From: Orientallactaga sibirica | Taxonomy: Eukaryota > Chordata > Mammalia > Rodentia > Dipodidae | NCBI GenBank assembly: GCA_036365145.1 | Contig: JAEOAD010000048.1 | Location: 10,953,001 to 11,017,000, forward strand | Reading direction: 5' to 3' | DNA length: 64,000 bases | Part shown: piece after piece, positions 14,977-27,775 of the stretch | Layout: every line of letters starts with the position of its first letter | How positions within the stretch are numbered: the first letter of the stretch is position 1 | Program-made: the position numbers and the translations under genes | Notes under the pieces: generated by a model | The model's database searches: none | The model's input: only the letters and a program-made list of their open reading frames with translations | What the model was told of the DNA's origin: nothing

Positions 14977-16025
14977 TCATTTCACTCTCATACACACTTT
15001 CTCTAGTTCCTTCCCCTGTGGCTGTCGGCCTTTGATCTTGATATTTCTCACTGGAGTCAGTGTTCTGACCTCTGCACATTCCTCCTCCATTTTCTAACCT
15101 TGACGCATCACGCATTAAAAAACAACAGGCTGTCAAGATGAGCAGATTAAACAGATTAGAGTAAAAAATTTAATCACAGCAAAGAGTTTTAGGAGGGGTC
15201 TATTTTCTGTGGTCTGTTTTGGCTTGGTAATGTTACTGAGTACTTAATTTTTTTTTTTTTTGGATAAGTTGTGCATCTGCATGTTACTAAGTGAAGAAAT
15301 TCCATCCCTTGAAGATAAAGATCTTTTTTAAGGACCGTGTTTCAAAAGGATCGAGACATCACTTGCTGTAGCTAGTCTCTTGGCCTGAGTTCATATTATG
15401 TCTTTAGCTCATTTTACCTAATCTGCACAGTCGGGATCTTGGCTTATTTGCCTCTGGGTTGGATAAAATGAAGACGGGCAAGTCACGTGTGACATCATTT
15501 TTGGAAGAAGTATATTATTGCTAATAGTCTAACATAACTTTGTTCTAGCCTGCTAAGTAGCATTACCGGGCCAGATAAATTTAGCAATGAGAATTTTCCC
15601 TCTGACTTGTTTCCATGACAGTGTCTGGGACATTTTTAGCACAGTTGAATTAAGTAAGGTCTATAGTAAAAGGGACATTGTAGAATGGAATTTTTCCCAC
15701 TCACAAATGATAGATTGTAAATCCCTCATGAAATACAGAAACTCAAACTCGAAGAACTAATAAACTTCTTTGGAATATCTGGGCAAAGAGACAAGTAACT
15801 GCGTTAGTCCATTTCTTAGAAACAGTCATTGGAAATCCAGGGTTTTAGTGGGATTTGGCCCAAGTGCTGAAGGTAATTTAGTACCTGTCTTGAAGGAACC
15901 TCGAGCGGATTTCAGAGATGGGCAGAGATGCCAAAATCAACCCCAGGTTCAATGAACTTACACCCACCCCCTTCCTTAATTAGAGGCACTCTGGTCTCCC
16001 AGCCACGTACTCTGACGTTCACTTA

Positions 16026-16618
<593 letters not shown>

Positions 16619-16776
16619 TCATATCTTAAGTAACAGTGAAGATGCTTTCAAAGTGACATATTTGATCCAAAGTCTAACTCAGAAACTATCAGAAGGGTGG
16701 ATGGAAAGCCCACAGAATGGGAGACCTTTGCCAGCTATGCTTGTGATAGGGGCTTGATACCTAGGAAAAAAAAGGT

Positions 16777-16778
16777 CG

Positions 16779-16814
<36 letters not shown>
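16777..16814. repeat. (CG)n(CA)n microsatellite
   Basis: cgcgcgcgc followed by a CA run; the alternating purine-pyrimidine tract directly precedes a DIP. Confidence 0.85.
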
Positions 16815-16817
<3 letters not shown>

Positions 16818-17041
16818 GGCTGGGGAGATGGCTCTGAAATTAAATGCACTTGCTTGCAAATCCTGCCATCCTGGGTTCGATTCCCCAGTATACACATAAA
16901 GCCAGATGCACAATGTGGCCTATGCATCTGCAGTTCATTTACAGTGGCAAGTGTGCTCATTCTCTCTCTCTCATTCTCTCTCTCTCGCTCTCTCTTTTTC
17001 TTTTCTCCCCCTGCTTGCAAATAAATAAAAATATTTTTAAA
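16818..17041 (+). repeat. DIP SINE
   Basis: Starts aggctggggagatggctctg and ends cttgcaaataaataaa. It lies about 0.2 kb upstream, in transcript order, of the 91-nt FRY exon. Confidence 0.9.
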
Positions 17042-17089
17042 AGCCTGCTCAAACTAAACACCAGAAACCTAAAACTGCCAATCAATAAA

Positions 17090-17480
17090 TGAGTTAACGA
17101 AGCAAACATTTTTCAAAAGAAGAAACACAAGTGGCAAAAATATATATTTAAAATAATTCAACATGCTTCATCCATAAGGGAAATGCAAATTAAAACCATG
17201 TTGAGATTTTATCTCGCCCTGGTCAGAATGCCTAGCATCAAGAAAACTCCTGACCACAAATGATGTCGAGGTTTGGGGGAAAAGAAACTCATGCTCACTC
17301 TTGGTGGCAGGGTAACCAGGTGCAGCTACTATGGAAATCAGGGTGGAGATTTCTCAAAAAGCTAAAACTTGAAGTGGCATATGACCCAGCTGGGCATATT
17401 CCCAAAGGACTCTATATGCAACCACAGAGATGCTTGCACATCCAATGTCATTGCTGCTCTAGTCACAAGAGTTAAGAAAT
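17090..17480 (+). mobile_element. L1 fragment (end of ORF2/3' region)
   Basis: Matches typical L1 text: gggaaatgcaaattaaaacc, ctatggaaatcagggtggag and catatgacccagctgggcat. No open frame remains. Confidence 0.75.
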
Positions 17481-17487
17481 GGAATCA

Positions 17488-17703
17488 GGGACTGGAGAGA
17501 TGGTTCGGTGGTTAAGGCACTTGCCTGCAAAGCCTAAGGATCAGGGTTCTAGTCCCCAGTACCCATGTAAAGATAGATGCACAAAGTGGTACATGCATCT
17601 GGAGTTTATTTGCAATAGATAGAGGCCATTCTCTCTCTCTATCTGGCTCTTTCTTTCTCACTCTCAAGTAAATAAATAAGTACATATAATATTGTTATAA
17701 AAA
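17488..17703 (+). repeat. DIP SINE inserted in the L1
   Basis: Flanked by aagaaatggaatc and aagaaatagaatt, an imperfect target duplication within the L1. Confidence 0.88.
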
Positions 17704-17917
17704 AAAGAAATAGAATTAACCTAGATGTCCATCCACTGATGTCTGGGTAATAAAAATGTAATACATATACACAATGACATTTTATTCAGCTGTAAAATAA
17801 AAAAAGAGGATGAAATTTTCAGGAAAATAAGTGGAATTGGAAAAGATTGTGCTAAATGAGGTCACCTAGGCCCAGAAAGACACAATTCACATGTTCTCTC
17901 TCATATGCAGAATATAA
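17704..17917 (+). mobile_element. L1 fragment, continuation
   Basis: aacctagatgtccatccact, attttattcagctgtaaaat and aggcccagaaagacacaatt continue the L1 after the SINE. Confidence 0.75.
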
Positions 17918-17918
17918 C

Positions 17919-18031
17919 TTTTTTTTTTTTTTTTCCAAGGTAGGGTCTCACTCTAGCCCAGGCTGACCTGGAATTCACTATGTATTCTCAGGGTGGCCTT
18001 GAACTCCCAAATGCTGGGATTAAGGGCGTGC
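17919..18031 (-). repeat. B1 SINE inserted in the L1, internally deleted
   Basis: aaggtagggtctcactctag through gaactcccaaatgctgggat; the block between is missing. Confidence 0.85.
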
Positions 18032-18240
18032 AGAGTCTAACTTTTCATGCCTATATATAAGTAAGTAAGAGTGTGAAAGTGACTACAGACTATGAATAAG
18101 ATATGCCATGAGAGGGACGAAAGGTGATGAGAGGTGTGGGAAAACAAAAAGAAGCATGTACTATGACAAGGTAAGGAGGCTAGATGTGAGGGATGGGGGC
18201 TGGGAACAGAGGAGGAAGAAAAACAAAAGGACAAAATTTG
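18032..18240 (+). mobile_element. Probable L1 3' UTR remnant
   Basis: It follows the B1 that split the L1 and is purine-rich. The end is uncertain. Confidence 0.4.
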
Positions 18241-18599
18241 CCTCTGTCCCTGCTCTCACTCAGCTCGCACTGCCAGTCCCCTTGTCCCCTTCCCTAACTC
18301 TCCAGGACAGTCTATAAATCTTGGATCCAAGGAATGTATGTGGCTCATTTACAGTTAAAAACAATTTGATTCTGTTTTACTGTCTCTAGCCTTCTAAGCA
18401 GATAGACTGAAGGGCTTTATTTTAGAACCCACTGGTGGTTGTGACACCATTCATGTATGTGTATGTAATGTTATTTGTCAACTGATGGTAGTTGGAAGAA
18501 AACATCTTACTCCTTGAACACTACCCTGTCCATGTCACTACATCTCTACCCCTGTCATGCAATAGGACACTCCTAAATTAACATTATTAGGACATGCCT

Positions 18600-18695
18600 G
18601 TACTAACAGTGCATACCTCTGAAGTTTATTTGCAGTGGCTAGCGGCCTTGGTGCAGCCACTCTCTCTCCTTGCAAATGAATAAAAAATTTAAAAG
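18600..18695 (+). repeat. DIP fragment (3' part)
   Basis: gtttatttgcagtggctagc followed by a C/T block and an A-rich tail. Confidence 0.75.
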
Positions 18696-18835
18696 GGGGC
18701 CAACAGTAAATACCATTTTTTTCGTTAACAATATCTATGGAGTTGGGAGTTAATGCTGAAATTTGCCAAATAGCCTTTTCAAAATACGTGTGAACTATCA
18801 ATCAATCAATCAATCAATCCATCTACCTAATTTTT

Positions 18836-18985
18836 ATTGATGTTTTTTGAGGTAGGGTCTCACTTTAGCTCAGGCTGACCTGGAATTCACGTAATCTCAG
18901 GGTGGCCTTGAACTCATGGTGACCCACCTACCTCTGCCTCCTGAGTGAGTGCTGGGATTAAAGGTATGTGCCACCATGCCTGGCT
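18836..18985 (-). repeat. B1 SINE
   Basis: gaggtagggtctcactttag to gccaccatgcctggct, preceded by a short (AATC)n run. Confidence 0.9.
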
Positions 18986-18995
18986 TTATTGACCT

Positions 18996-19200
18996 TAAAA
19001 ATATTATTTATTTATTTATTTGCAAGAAGAGAGAGAATGAGAGAGGGAATGGGTATCCCAGGGCCTCTTGTCACTGTAAATGAACTCAATACAGGTGCCC
19101 CTTTGTGCTTCTGGCTTTATGTAGTTACTGGGAAATTGAACCTGGCCCATCAGACTTTGCAAGCAAATGCCTTTAATCACTGAACAATCTCTCCAAGCCC
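18996..19200 (-). repeat. DIP SINE, diverged
   Basis: TTTA tail plus gcaagaagagag, ending caatctctccaagccc. Confidence 0.85.
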
Positions 19201-19419
19201 TAATTTTTATTGATTTTAATTTGTAGTTTTGTCTTCTTTGTTAATAAGGTTTTTCAGTATGATTTCTGAAGCACAGTTACTACCGTGTGAAGAATTTGAC
19301 AGTGGTCTTAGGTTTTGTTTAAAAAAATGCATGCTAATGAAAAAAAGAACAAAATTTGAAATACAACATAATGAAACCCAATACTTTATATTCAAATAAA
19401 AATATAATAAAAATCTTGT

Positions 19420-19567
19420 GGGCTGGAGAGATGGCTTAGCAGTTAAGGCACTTGCCTATAAAGCCTAAGGACCCAGGCTCAATTCCCTAGTACCCATGTA
19501 AACCAGTTGCACAAGGTGGCACATGCATCTGGAGTTCATTTGCAGTGGCTAGAAGCCCTGAAGCACC

Positions 19568-19616
<49 letters not shown>

Positions 19617-19675
19617 CCTCTTCATCTCTCTCTCTCTCTTAAAAAATTAAAAATAAATAACAAATATTTAAAAAT
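19420..19675 (+). repeat. DIP SINE with long (CT)n
   Basis: ggctggagagatggcttagc, a CT run near 19570-19612 and a tail of aaaataaataac. Confidence 0.92.
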
Positions 19676-20844
19676 AATTTCAAATCATGTAAATTCAGAT
19701 AGCTACTTCTGAGCCCATAACCTCATATTGTGTACCTTACATCCCAGGAATGCTATTCATAAAATGTGACCCACACAGGAGGCAGAACCACAATACTGGG
19801 GGGGGGGTCTTCAGTGACAGGATTTTATGACAGTAGCAAAGTCATATAATGATGCCATATAAGGGTTTCAGGAAAGGGGCTGCATGGTTAGGAACTATCA
19901 CCATCATAATCAACAGGAGCGAAACAGTGGAGAATAGAAAAAAGATCAGCATAGTGTTTTTTTTTTTCTCTTTCCTGACCCTTATTCTGTCCTTTTGCCA
20001 CTTGAGATTTAGTGACAGGAGGAAAGAAGTAAAGGAGTATCGGAAGAAAGACTAAAATGTAAGTGGGAGGATGAGGGAAAGGGAAAAATCATATATCATT
20101 TGCGCCCTTTCAAAAGTTAGGGAGCAGAAATAAAACTGCTGGATCAGCAACATGCTACCTGCACCCCGTTTTCCACTTCACATCCACTGAGAACACAATT
20201 TGAAACAAAATGAAGACAGATGAATGAAATGCAGGCCCAGCGCTTTGGCACAGAGTGGTGGTGTGGAAAGCACTGGCTTGAAATCCAGCCTCTTACACTT
20301 ATGAGCAGGTTCTCCACCTACACGAGGGAAAGGAATCTGCATAGTACAGACTGAGTATTTCTTATGCAAAACACGTAAGACCATTGGGTTTGGTTTCACA
20401 TTTCTTCAGACTTTGGAATATCGACACTTGAATAATGAGATATCTTGGGGATGGGACCCAAGTCTAGACATTTGTATCTCGTTAGGACCTAAATACATAG
20501 GCTGACGTGATCTTAGAATGTTTTAGTGGACTTGTCTGTTGATCTGTCGCATGGGGTCAGCTGTGGACTTTCTGCTTGTGTCACATCAGTGCTCATAAAC
20601 TTCAGATTTTTGGTTAGGGAGGCTCTGCCTTCCTTACATTGTGGCCTGAGGAGGTAAAGCATGTAAAATGTTTATTTAGCAGAATCTCATCTCTTCCACA
20701 CATAACTGCTCAATCTTTGCTGAGAGTGATAGGATTTAGGCTTGCCAGGGAGATACTTTAAACACGGAATGCTGCTGTCTTTAGTCGAGAGGGAACAAGA
20801 AGAAAGCAAAGTGGGATTTAAGATATTAGAAAAAGAATCTCTGG

Positions 20845-21024
20845 CTGGGCGTGGTGGTGCATGCTTTCATCCCAGCACCCGGGAGGCAGAGGTAGGAGGA
20901 TCGCTGTGAGTTTGAGGCCAGCCTGAGGCTACACAGTAAATTCTAGGTCAGTCTGGGCCAGAGTGAGATCCTGTCTCGAAAAAACAAAACAAACAAACAA
21001 ACAAATAAACAAACAAAAAACCAA
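20845..21024 (+). repeat. B1 SINE with target duplication
   Basis: gctgggcgtggtggtgcatg to ctgtctcgaaaaaac plus a CAAA tail. aaaagaatctctgg is repeated on both sides. Confidence 0.95.
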
Positions 21025-21976
21025 AAAAAGAATCTCTGGAGGTGCCTATGGCAGTGGGCGAGTCAAATCAAGGCAGGTAGATGAGGGATGGGTTACCAAG
21101 GAGGAAAGCAAGCCTTGGCTTTGTCTTTCCAGGAGAAATGCATTCATGGGGGTGTGTGGAGGGATCATTCATTCAGGCCCATTTACAAGCAGCCTTCCAG
21201 GAGGAGGAGTGCACACAAAACCATCCAGCTGACATCCTTCCAGACCCCCTTGAACTAAAAAGTGTTCCTGCTCACCAGGGAAAGGGACACTGTCCCCTCA
21301 GTGCAACGTAAGAGGGCAGTACTCTCCAGTCAGGACATGAGAGGGGAAGAGTTTGAAAACAAGGGTCAGAAGAGCTCCCAAGCCGCCCGGCGTCTACAGA
21401 AAGAGCAGTTCTGTCTGTAACAGATGGCTGATAAGATGGCCTTTAAAAACGGCTAGAGAACCCAGAGGAAGGAGTGATTCTTGGCAGGGAGCAGAAAAGA
21501 AAAAAAAAAAAAAAAAACCCTACATTTTTTAAGACCCTTGATTTTATTTTATTTAATAAGTCAAATTATGCTTTCAAATAAAAGTTAAGACATACACTTT
21601 TCCAATAATGAATTCGACTTTATTACCCGTCTGAGGTCCAACTGCAAGGAGCCAGAAGCATTTGACAAATTCATTTGGCAGGCAAAAATGTTGCTCTTAC
21701 ACTAATCTTAGAAATCATAGCTCAATGTCCATCCCTCCCCTTGACTATTTTCAGTTGCTCAGGCCTCTCCCTGAAGTTCCTCTTTTAGACAAAGCTTGGC
21801 TACATCGTGCTGTAGCGACCCTCATTTCCTACCCCCAGTGTAGCTAAAGTGCTATGGAGTCAAGTTTTACTGTCCTGATTCTGGAGGTGTTTGACTCCAG
21901 TAGCTGCTCTGCTTTCTAGCAAATAATCAGCAGTGGTTAAAAAACATATTTTAATCCATCAAGACATCAAGCCATA

Positions 21977-22200
21977 GGCTGGAGAGATGGCTTAGCGGCT
22001 AAGGTACCTGCCTGAGAAGCCTAACAATGTCTGTTCAATTCTCCAGGTCCCACGTTTAGCCAGATGCAAAAGTGACACAAGCGTGCAATATTGCACATGC
22101 GCACAAGGGGGTGTACATGTCTGGAGTTAGTTCACAGTGGCTGAGAGGCTGCTGGTGCACCTATTCTCTCTCTCTCTCAAATTAAAAAAAAGAAAAGAAA
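21977..22200 (+). repeat. DIP SINE, long subfamily (copy 1)
   Basis: Contains the extra block with cacaagcgtgcaatattgca. atcaagccat is duplicated at its flanks. Confidence 0.9.
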
Positions 22201-22231
22201 AAGAAATCAAGCCATGCAAAATCTAGTTTCA

Positions 22232-22421
22232 GGGCTAGAGAGATGGCTCAGCGGTTAAGGTACTTGTCTCCAAAGCCAGACGACCCAGGTTTGATTCCCC
22301 AGTACCCATGTAAAGCCAGATGCACAAAGTGGCGTGTGCATCTGGAGTTTGTTTGCAGGAGACTCTGGTGTACCCATTCTATCTCTCTTTCTCTAAAATA
22401 AATAAATAAATTTAAAAAGTT
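22232..22421 (+). repeat. DIP SINE (copy 1)
   Basis: gggctagagagatggctcag to aaaataaataaataaattt. Confidence 0.9.
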
Positions 22422-22551
22422 GCTATACTGCTGACTCCCAAGGCAGCCTCACTTCCGTTCACCAGCCAACATGCACAATGGGAAGGATGAAATTACCTCT
22501 GGTCACATATTTTCAAACAGAATAAAAATTCCACCATTAAAAGTCTTTAAA

Positions 22552-22792
22552 AAATGTTTTATTTTTAAGGAGAGAGAGAAAGAAAGGGAGAGAGAGAGAG
22601 AGAGAGGAAGAGAAAGAGAGAAGGAGAGGGAGAGAGAGACTATTGGCATACCTGGGCCTCTAGCCACTGCAAACAAACTCCAAATGCATGCACCACTTTG
22701 TGCATCTGGCTTATGTGGGTACTGGGGAATTGAACCAGGATAGTTAGGCTTTGCATGCAAGTGCCTTAACTGCTGAGCCATCTCTTCAGCTA
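22552..22792 (-). repeat. DIP SINE (copy 1)
   Basis: AG-rich tract longer than in copy 2, ending ccatctcttcagcta. Confidence 0.9.
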
Positions 22793-22795
22793 CCC

Positions 22796-22932
22796 CTTTT
22801 TTAGGTAGGGTTTCAATCTATCCCAGCTGACCTTGAACTCATTCCATACCCCAGGCTGGCCTAAACTCATAGTGACCCTCCTGCCTCAGCATCCCCAGTA
22901 CTGGATTATAGGTGTGAGCCATCACACCTAGA
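22796..22932 (-). repeat. B1 SINE (copy 1)
   Basis: taggtagggtttcaatctat to agccatcacacctaga. Confidence 0.85.
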
Positions 22933-22969
22933 TTTCTCTTACAATTTAATACATTAAAAAGGTACTCTT

Positions 22970-22990
22970 GGCCAGGTGTGGTGGTGTATA
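22970..22990 (+). repeat. B1 stub at the duplication junction
   Basis: ggccaggtgtggtggtgtata, cut where copy 2 begins. Confidence 0.88.
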
Positions 22991-23693
22991 GTGCAACGTA
23001 AGAGGGCAGTACTCTCCAGTCAGGACATGAAAGGGGAGAGTTTGAAAACAAGGGCCAGAAGAGCTCCCAAGCCGCCCGGCGTCTACAGAAAGAGCAGTTC
23101 TGTCTGTAACAGATGGCTGATAAGATGGCCTTTAAAAACGGCCAGAGAACCCAGAGGAAGCAGTGATTCTTGGCAGGGAGCAGAAAAGAAAAAAAAAAAA
23201 AAAACCCTACATTTTTAAAGACCCTTGATTTTATTTTATTTAATAAGTCAAATTATGCTTTCAAATAAAAGTTAAGACATACACTTTTCCAATAATGAAT
23301 TCAACTTTATTACCTGTCTGAGGTCCAACTGCAAGGAGCCAGAAGCATTTGACAAATTCATTTGGCAGGCAAAAATGTTGCTCTTACACTAATCTTAGAA
23401 ATCATAGTTCAATGTCCATCCCTCCCCTTGACTATTTTCAGTTGCTCAGGCCTCTCCCTGAAGTTCCTCTTTTAGACAAAGCTTGGCTACATCGTGCTGT
23501 AGCGACCCTCATTTCCTTCCCCCATATACACATTCTCTCATCTTAAACATTCAAGTGTAGCTAAAGTGCTATGGAGTCAAGTTTTACTGTCCTGATTCTG
23601 GAGGTGTTTGACTCCAGTAGCTGCTCTGCTTTCTAGCAAATAATCAGCAGTGGTTAAAAAACATATTTTAATCCATCAAGACATCAAGCCATA

Positions 23694-23930
23694 GGCTGGA
23701 GAGATGGCTTAGTGGCTAAGGTACCTGCCTGAGAAGCCTAAGAATGTCTGTTCAATTCTCCAGGTCCTAAGTTTAGCCAGATGCAAAAGTGACACAAGCG
23801 TGCAATATCGCACATGCGCACAAGGGGGTGTACATGTCTGGAGTTAGTTCACAGTGGCTGAGAGGCCGCTGGTGCACCTATTCTCTCTCTCTCTCAAATT
23901 AAAAAAAAAAAAAAAAGTAAAGAAATCAAG
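23694..23930 (+). repeat. DIP SINE, long subfamily (copy 2)
   Basis: Counterpart of 21977-22200, with cgcacatgcgcacaaggggg. Confidence 0.9.
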
Positions 23931-23950
23931 CCATGCAAAATCTAGTTTCA

Positions 23951-24139
23951 GGGCTAGAGAGATGGCTCAGCGGTTAAGGTACTTGTCTCCAAAGCCAGAC
24001 GACCCAGGTTTGATTCCCCAGTACCCATGTAAAGCCAGATGCACAAAGTGGTGTGTGCATCTGGAGTTTGTTTGCAGGAGGCTCTGGTGTACCCATTTTC
24101 TCTCTCTTTCTCTAAAATAAATAAATAAATTTAAAAAGT
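23951..24139 (+). repeat. DIP SINE (copy 2)
   Basis: Counterpart of 22232-22421. Confidence 0.9.
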
Positions 24140-24267
24140 TGCTATACTGCTGACTCCCAAGGCAGCCTCACTTCCGTTCACCAGCCAACACGTACAATGG
24201 GAAGGATGAAATTACCTCTGGTCACATATTTTCACACAGAATAAAAATTCCACCATTAAAAGTCTTT

Positions 24268-24489
24268 AAAAAGTGTTTTATTTTTAAGGAGAGAGAGAAA
24301 GAGAAAGAGAGAGGGAGAGGGAGAGGGAGAGAGAGACTATGGGCATACCTGGGCCTCTAGCCACTGCAAACAAACTCCAAATGCATGCACCACTTTGTGC
24401 ATCTGGCTTATGTGGGTACTGGGGAATTGAACCAGGATAGTTAGGCTTTGCATGCAAGTGCCTTAACTGCTGAGCCATCTCTTCAGCTA
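24268..24489 (-). repeat. DIP SINE (copy 2)
   Basis: Counterpart of 22552-22792 with a shorter AG tract. Confidence 0.9.
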
Positions 24490-24491
24490 CC

Positions 24492-24629
24492 CCTTTTTTA
24501 GGTAGGGTTTCAATCTATCCCAGCTGACCTTGAACTCATTCCATACCCCAGGCTGGCCTAAACTCATAGTGACCCTCCTGCCTCAGCATCCCCAGTACTG
24601 GATTATAGGTGTGAGCCATCACACCTAGA
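24492..24629 (-). repeat. B1 SINE (copy 2)
   Basis: Counterpart of 22796-22932. Confidence 0.85.
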
Positions 24630-24666
24630 TTTCTCTTACAATTTAATACATTAAAAAGGTACTCTT

Positions 24667-24806
24667 GGCCAGGTGTGGTGGTGTATACCTTTAATCCCAG
24701 CCCTTGGGAGGCAGAGGTAGGAGGATTGCTGTGAGTTTGAGGCCAGCCTGAGACTACATAGTGAATTCCAGGTCAGCCTGGGCTTGAGTGAGACCCTACC
24801 TCAGAG
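24667..24806 (+). repeat. B1 SINE, intact parent of the junction stub
   Basis: ggccaggtgtggtggtgtata continues without a break into cctttaatcccagcccttgg and gagaccctacctca. Confidence 0.93.
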
Positions 24807-24807
24807 A

Positions 24808-24978
24808 GCAAGAGCAAGAGAGAGAATATGAGAGTGCCAGGGCCTCTAGCCATTGCAACCAAACTCCAGATTCATGGGCCACCTTCTGCATCTGGCTCAT
24901 GTGGGTCTTAGAGAATTGAACCTGGATCCTTTGGTTTTGCAGACAAGCTCTTTAACTGCTAAGCCATTCCTCCAGCCC
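24808..24978 (-). repeat. DIP SINE abutting the B1 tail
   Basis: A short AG tract at the end of the B1 leads into gtgccagggcctctagccat and ccattcctccagccc. Confidence 0.85.
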
Positions 24979-24982
24979 TACT

Positions 24983-25124
24983 ATTTTTTTTTAAGTAGGG
25001 TCTCGCTCTAGCCAAGGCTGACCTGGAATTCACCATGTAGTCTCAGGCTGGCCTCCAGCTCACAGTGCTCCTCCTATCTTGGTCTCTCAAGTGCTGGGTT
25101 TAAAGGCACGCACACCAGGCCCAG
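24983..25124 (-). repeat. B1 SINE
   Basis: aagtagggtctcgctctagc to cgcacaccaggcccagc. Confidence 0.88.
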
Positions 25125-25129
25125 CAGAG

Positions 25130-25263
25130 ATAGCTGCTGCAAATGAACTCCAGATGCATGCCCCATTTGGTGCATGTGGCTGCATATGGATCCTGGGGAG
25201 TTGAACTCTGGTTGTTAGGCTTTACGGGCAAGCACCTTAACTACTGAGTCATCTCTATAGCTC
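25130..25263 (-). repeat. DIP fragment
   Basis: Tail and AG tract lost; it retains gctgcaaatgaactccagat to gtcatctctatagctcc. Confidence 0.8.
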
Positions 25264-26176
25264 CAGTTTCAAAAGTTTTTAAAAAGTATTAGGACTGTTG
25301 AGAGAAATGAAGGCTGCTAATCCACTCAGAAGAGGTAGCCCATGTCTGACTCTTAGTACTATCTCTAAAAGCACTGAAACATACAGAATCAACACACGCA
25401 GAAAAATATCATTGCCTTTATTAGTATTTTATTTATAGTATTTTATTATTTTTCTTAAAAAATCATTAAACTTTCATCTGTATGCAGCTTAGCTATACTG
25501 TGTTGATTTCAAACACATAAAATTAAGTATATTTACCTAAGATTTGGGGGGGGGTCATACATCATTTTGAGCATATGAGAATTTGAATCTTTTGGCAGCT
25601 GAATGGCTCATATGGTGGTTTTGAAAGCCACGGGGGCAGGGAGAAGAAGCAGTGTAAACAAACAGTTCTCAGCTGGATGGAGAAGTCAGTGACATGAACC
25701 TCATATCCTCATTTGGATACACTGAAGTACAGAGAGGGGCAGGGCCTCGGGACCGAGCCGTGGGGCTCTGCATCCTTCCCCTGCAGCTCCCTGAGTCCTG
25801 AGGTTACTTTGACAGCAGCAAAAATACCTCAGCATGTCACTGGGCCTTCAGTGGCCCGACTCTGAGTGCAGATTAGGAGACTGAAAAGCAAGGACGAAAA
25901 CAAGCGGCTTCTTACAGCTTGTCCCCGCAAATGCTGAAATGAGGTTGTTTGTGAATTTTCAACCTGTGTCAGCTGGCAGTGACAAGCTGCTCCAGATACC
26001 TGGCCAGCTACAGAGCACAGAACACTGCAGCACGGGCTGGGTCTCTTTGGGGGAGTCGGGAAGACACAGATGCCACAAGGCTCTCGTTTGGACTCATTTG
26101 GAAGAGAGAAAGGGGAGAGGGAGAGGTAGGGAGGGAGGGAGGGAGAGAAGGAAAGAGGGAAGAACCAGTATCCTTA

Positions 26177-26332
<156 letters not shown>

Positions 26333-26726
26333 CTAGAGGAAAAGAAAGATGGCGGCCATTAGAAGGCTTTGTGGCCATGCCAGTTACTGGAACACTTGAA
26401 ACAAATGACCCCAAGCAAACTTCCTTACTCATTCCAGCCTTCTCTTTCATAATCTTGATTAGTACATTCCCAAGAGCTCAAGTCTCTTAGTGCTGACAGA
26501 CGTTCCTCACAGAAAGATAATTTTGTGGTTCAAGAAAGTGAATTACTTTGACTCCCTTGCCTTCTAGAGATCAGATGTTAATTGCATCAGTTATTCATGA
26601 ACCGCAAAGAAATTATTTCGTCAGGTCACCTACTTTGTACCTCTCTGGTCTTTAAAATTTCTTGTTGTGTAAATATAATAATTCAATTGTATTAATTGTT
26701 TAAGTTAAATAGGCAAATCTATCTCT

Positions 26727-26942
26727 TGTTTTTGTTTATTTATTTGAGAGAAAGAGTGACAGAGGGAGAGAGAAAGAGGCACAGAGAGAGAATGGGTGCA
26801 CCAGGCCTCCAGCCACTGCAAATGAACTCTAGACGCATGTGCCACCATATGTATCTGGCTTATGTGGGTCCTGGAGAGTTGAACCTGGGCCCTTTGGCTT
26901 TGCAGGCAAGTACCTTAACCGCTAAGACATCTCTCCAGCCCC
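26727..26942 (-). repeat. DIP SINE
   Basis: tttgagagaaagagtgacag to gacatctctccagcccc. Confidence 0.9.
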
Positions 26943-27775
26943 AAATTTATCTCTTAAATAATAACCTATGTGGTAATAATGAGTATTATTTTCTGCCAAT
27001 AAGCTTATTTATTTATAACTTATTTATGTCCCAAACTAGATTACAGGTAATAAGTAGGAAATTTAACTCGATATTACATCAAAAGCAAGCATCTCTCCTC
27101 ATCCTTAAACAATAAACATACTTTTGTTATTCTAATCTCCTCATCTGTTACTAATGACCAGATCTCATACTATATGCAAAAATCAATGTGAAATGAACCA
27201 TAAACCAAAGTGTAAAACCCCAAACTATAGAACATCTGAAGAAAACAGAGGAGGAAATCTTTCTGAATTCAGATTGTGCCAGAATGTCCCAGGCATGACC
27301 TGGAATGCTAAGAATGTGATCTATGTAATGTCCTCAATACTCAAAGCTCCCGCTTCCAGAAGACATTGTTAAGAAAATGACAAATGATAAGCTACAGATT
27401 GGGAGAAAATGTTTATGACACACCTGTCTATTAAAAGCCCTGCATTCTGCACGTGTACAACTATGGTGAAACCTGTTTCCAGTTCTTGATGAACAAGCAG
27501 TAGAAATAAAGTACAATACTCAGCGCTGACAAGCAGTGAGGAGATGGACACGCTTACACACTACTGCCATGGACAGAGAAAAGAAACTGGAAAAACATCT
27601 CTGGAAGGTGAGTTGGAAACAGATCCAGGAAACCCAATAAAGATAAGCTATATCTCATCTAGAATTAGGCACGAGTAAGAATGTTTGGGCAGTGTTATTT
27701 TTAGCAGAAGTTTTACAATGTGGAATTTAGTGTAGACAATGAAACCATTAAAAAAACCCTACTTCAAAAACATTT

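Larger units (their letters stand above)
21301..22990 (+). repeat. Tandem duplication, copy 1 (1690 bp)
   Basis: It begins gtgcaacgtaagagggcagt and ends inside a plus-strand B1 at gtggtgtata. It contains two plus-strand DIPs, one minus DIP and one minus B1 in the same order as copy 2. Compared with copy 2 it lacks about 30 nt near 21831 and differs by scattered substitutions and microsatellite length. Confidence 0.93.
22991..24687 (+). repeat. Tandem duplication, copy 2 (1697 bp)
   Basis: It restarts abruptly with gtgcaacgtaagagggcagt, fused to a B1 broken after about 20 nt. At its own right end the same B1 continues intact (24667-24806), which fixes the breakpoint. Only a single base (a) is shared at the junction. 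It carries about 30 nt (23524-23553) absent from copy 1. Confidence 0.93.

Noticed and set aside
17090..17917. Active L1 ORF2
   Set aside because: Only a 3' fragment remains, split by two SINEs and full of stops.
21662..23546. Identical peptides (MTNSFGRQKCC start) at 21662 and 23349
   Set aside because: The identity is fully explained by the DNA tandem duplication; there is no other sign of coding.
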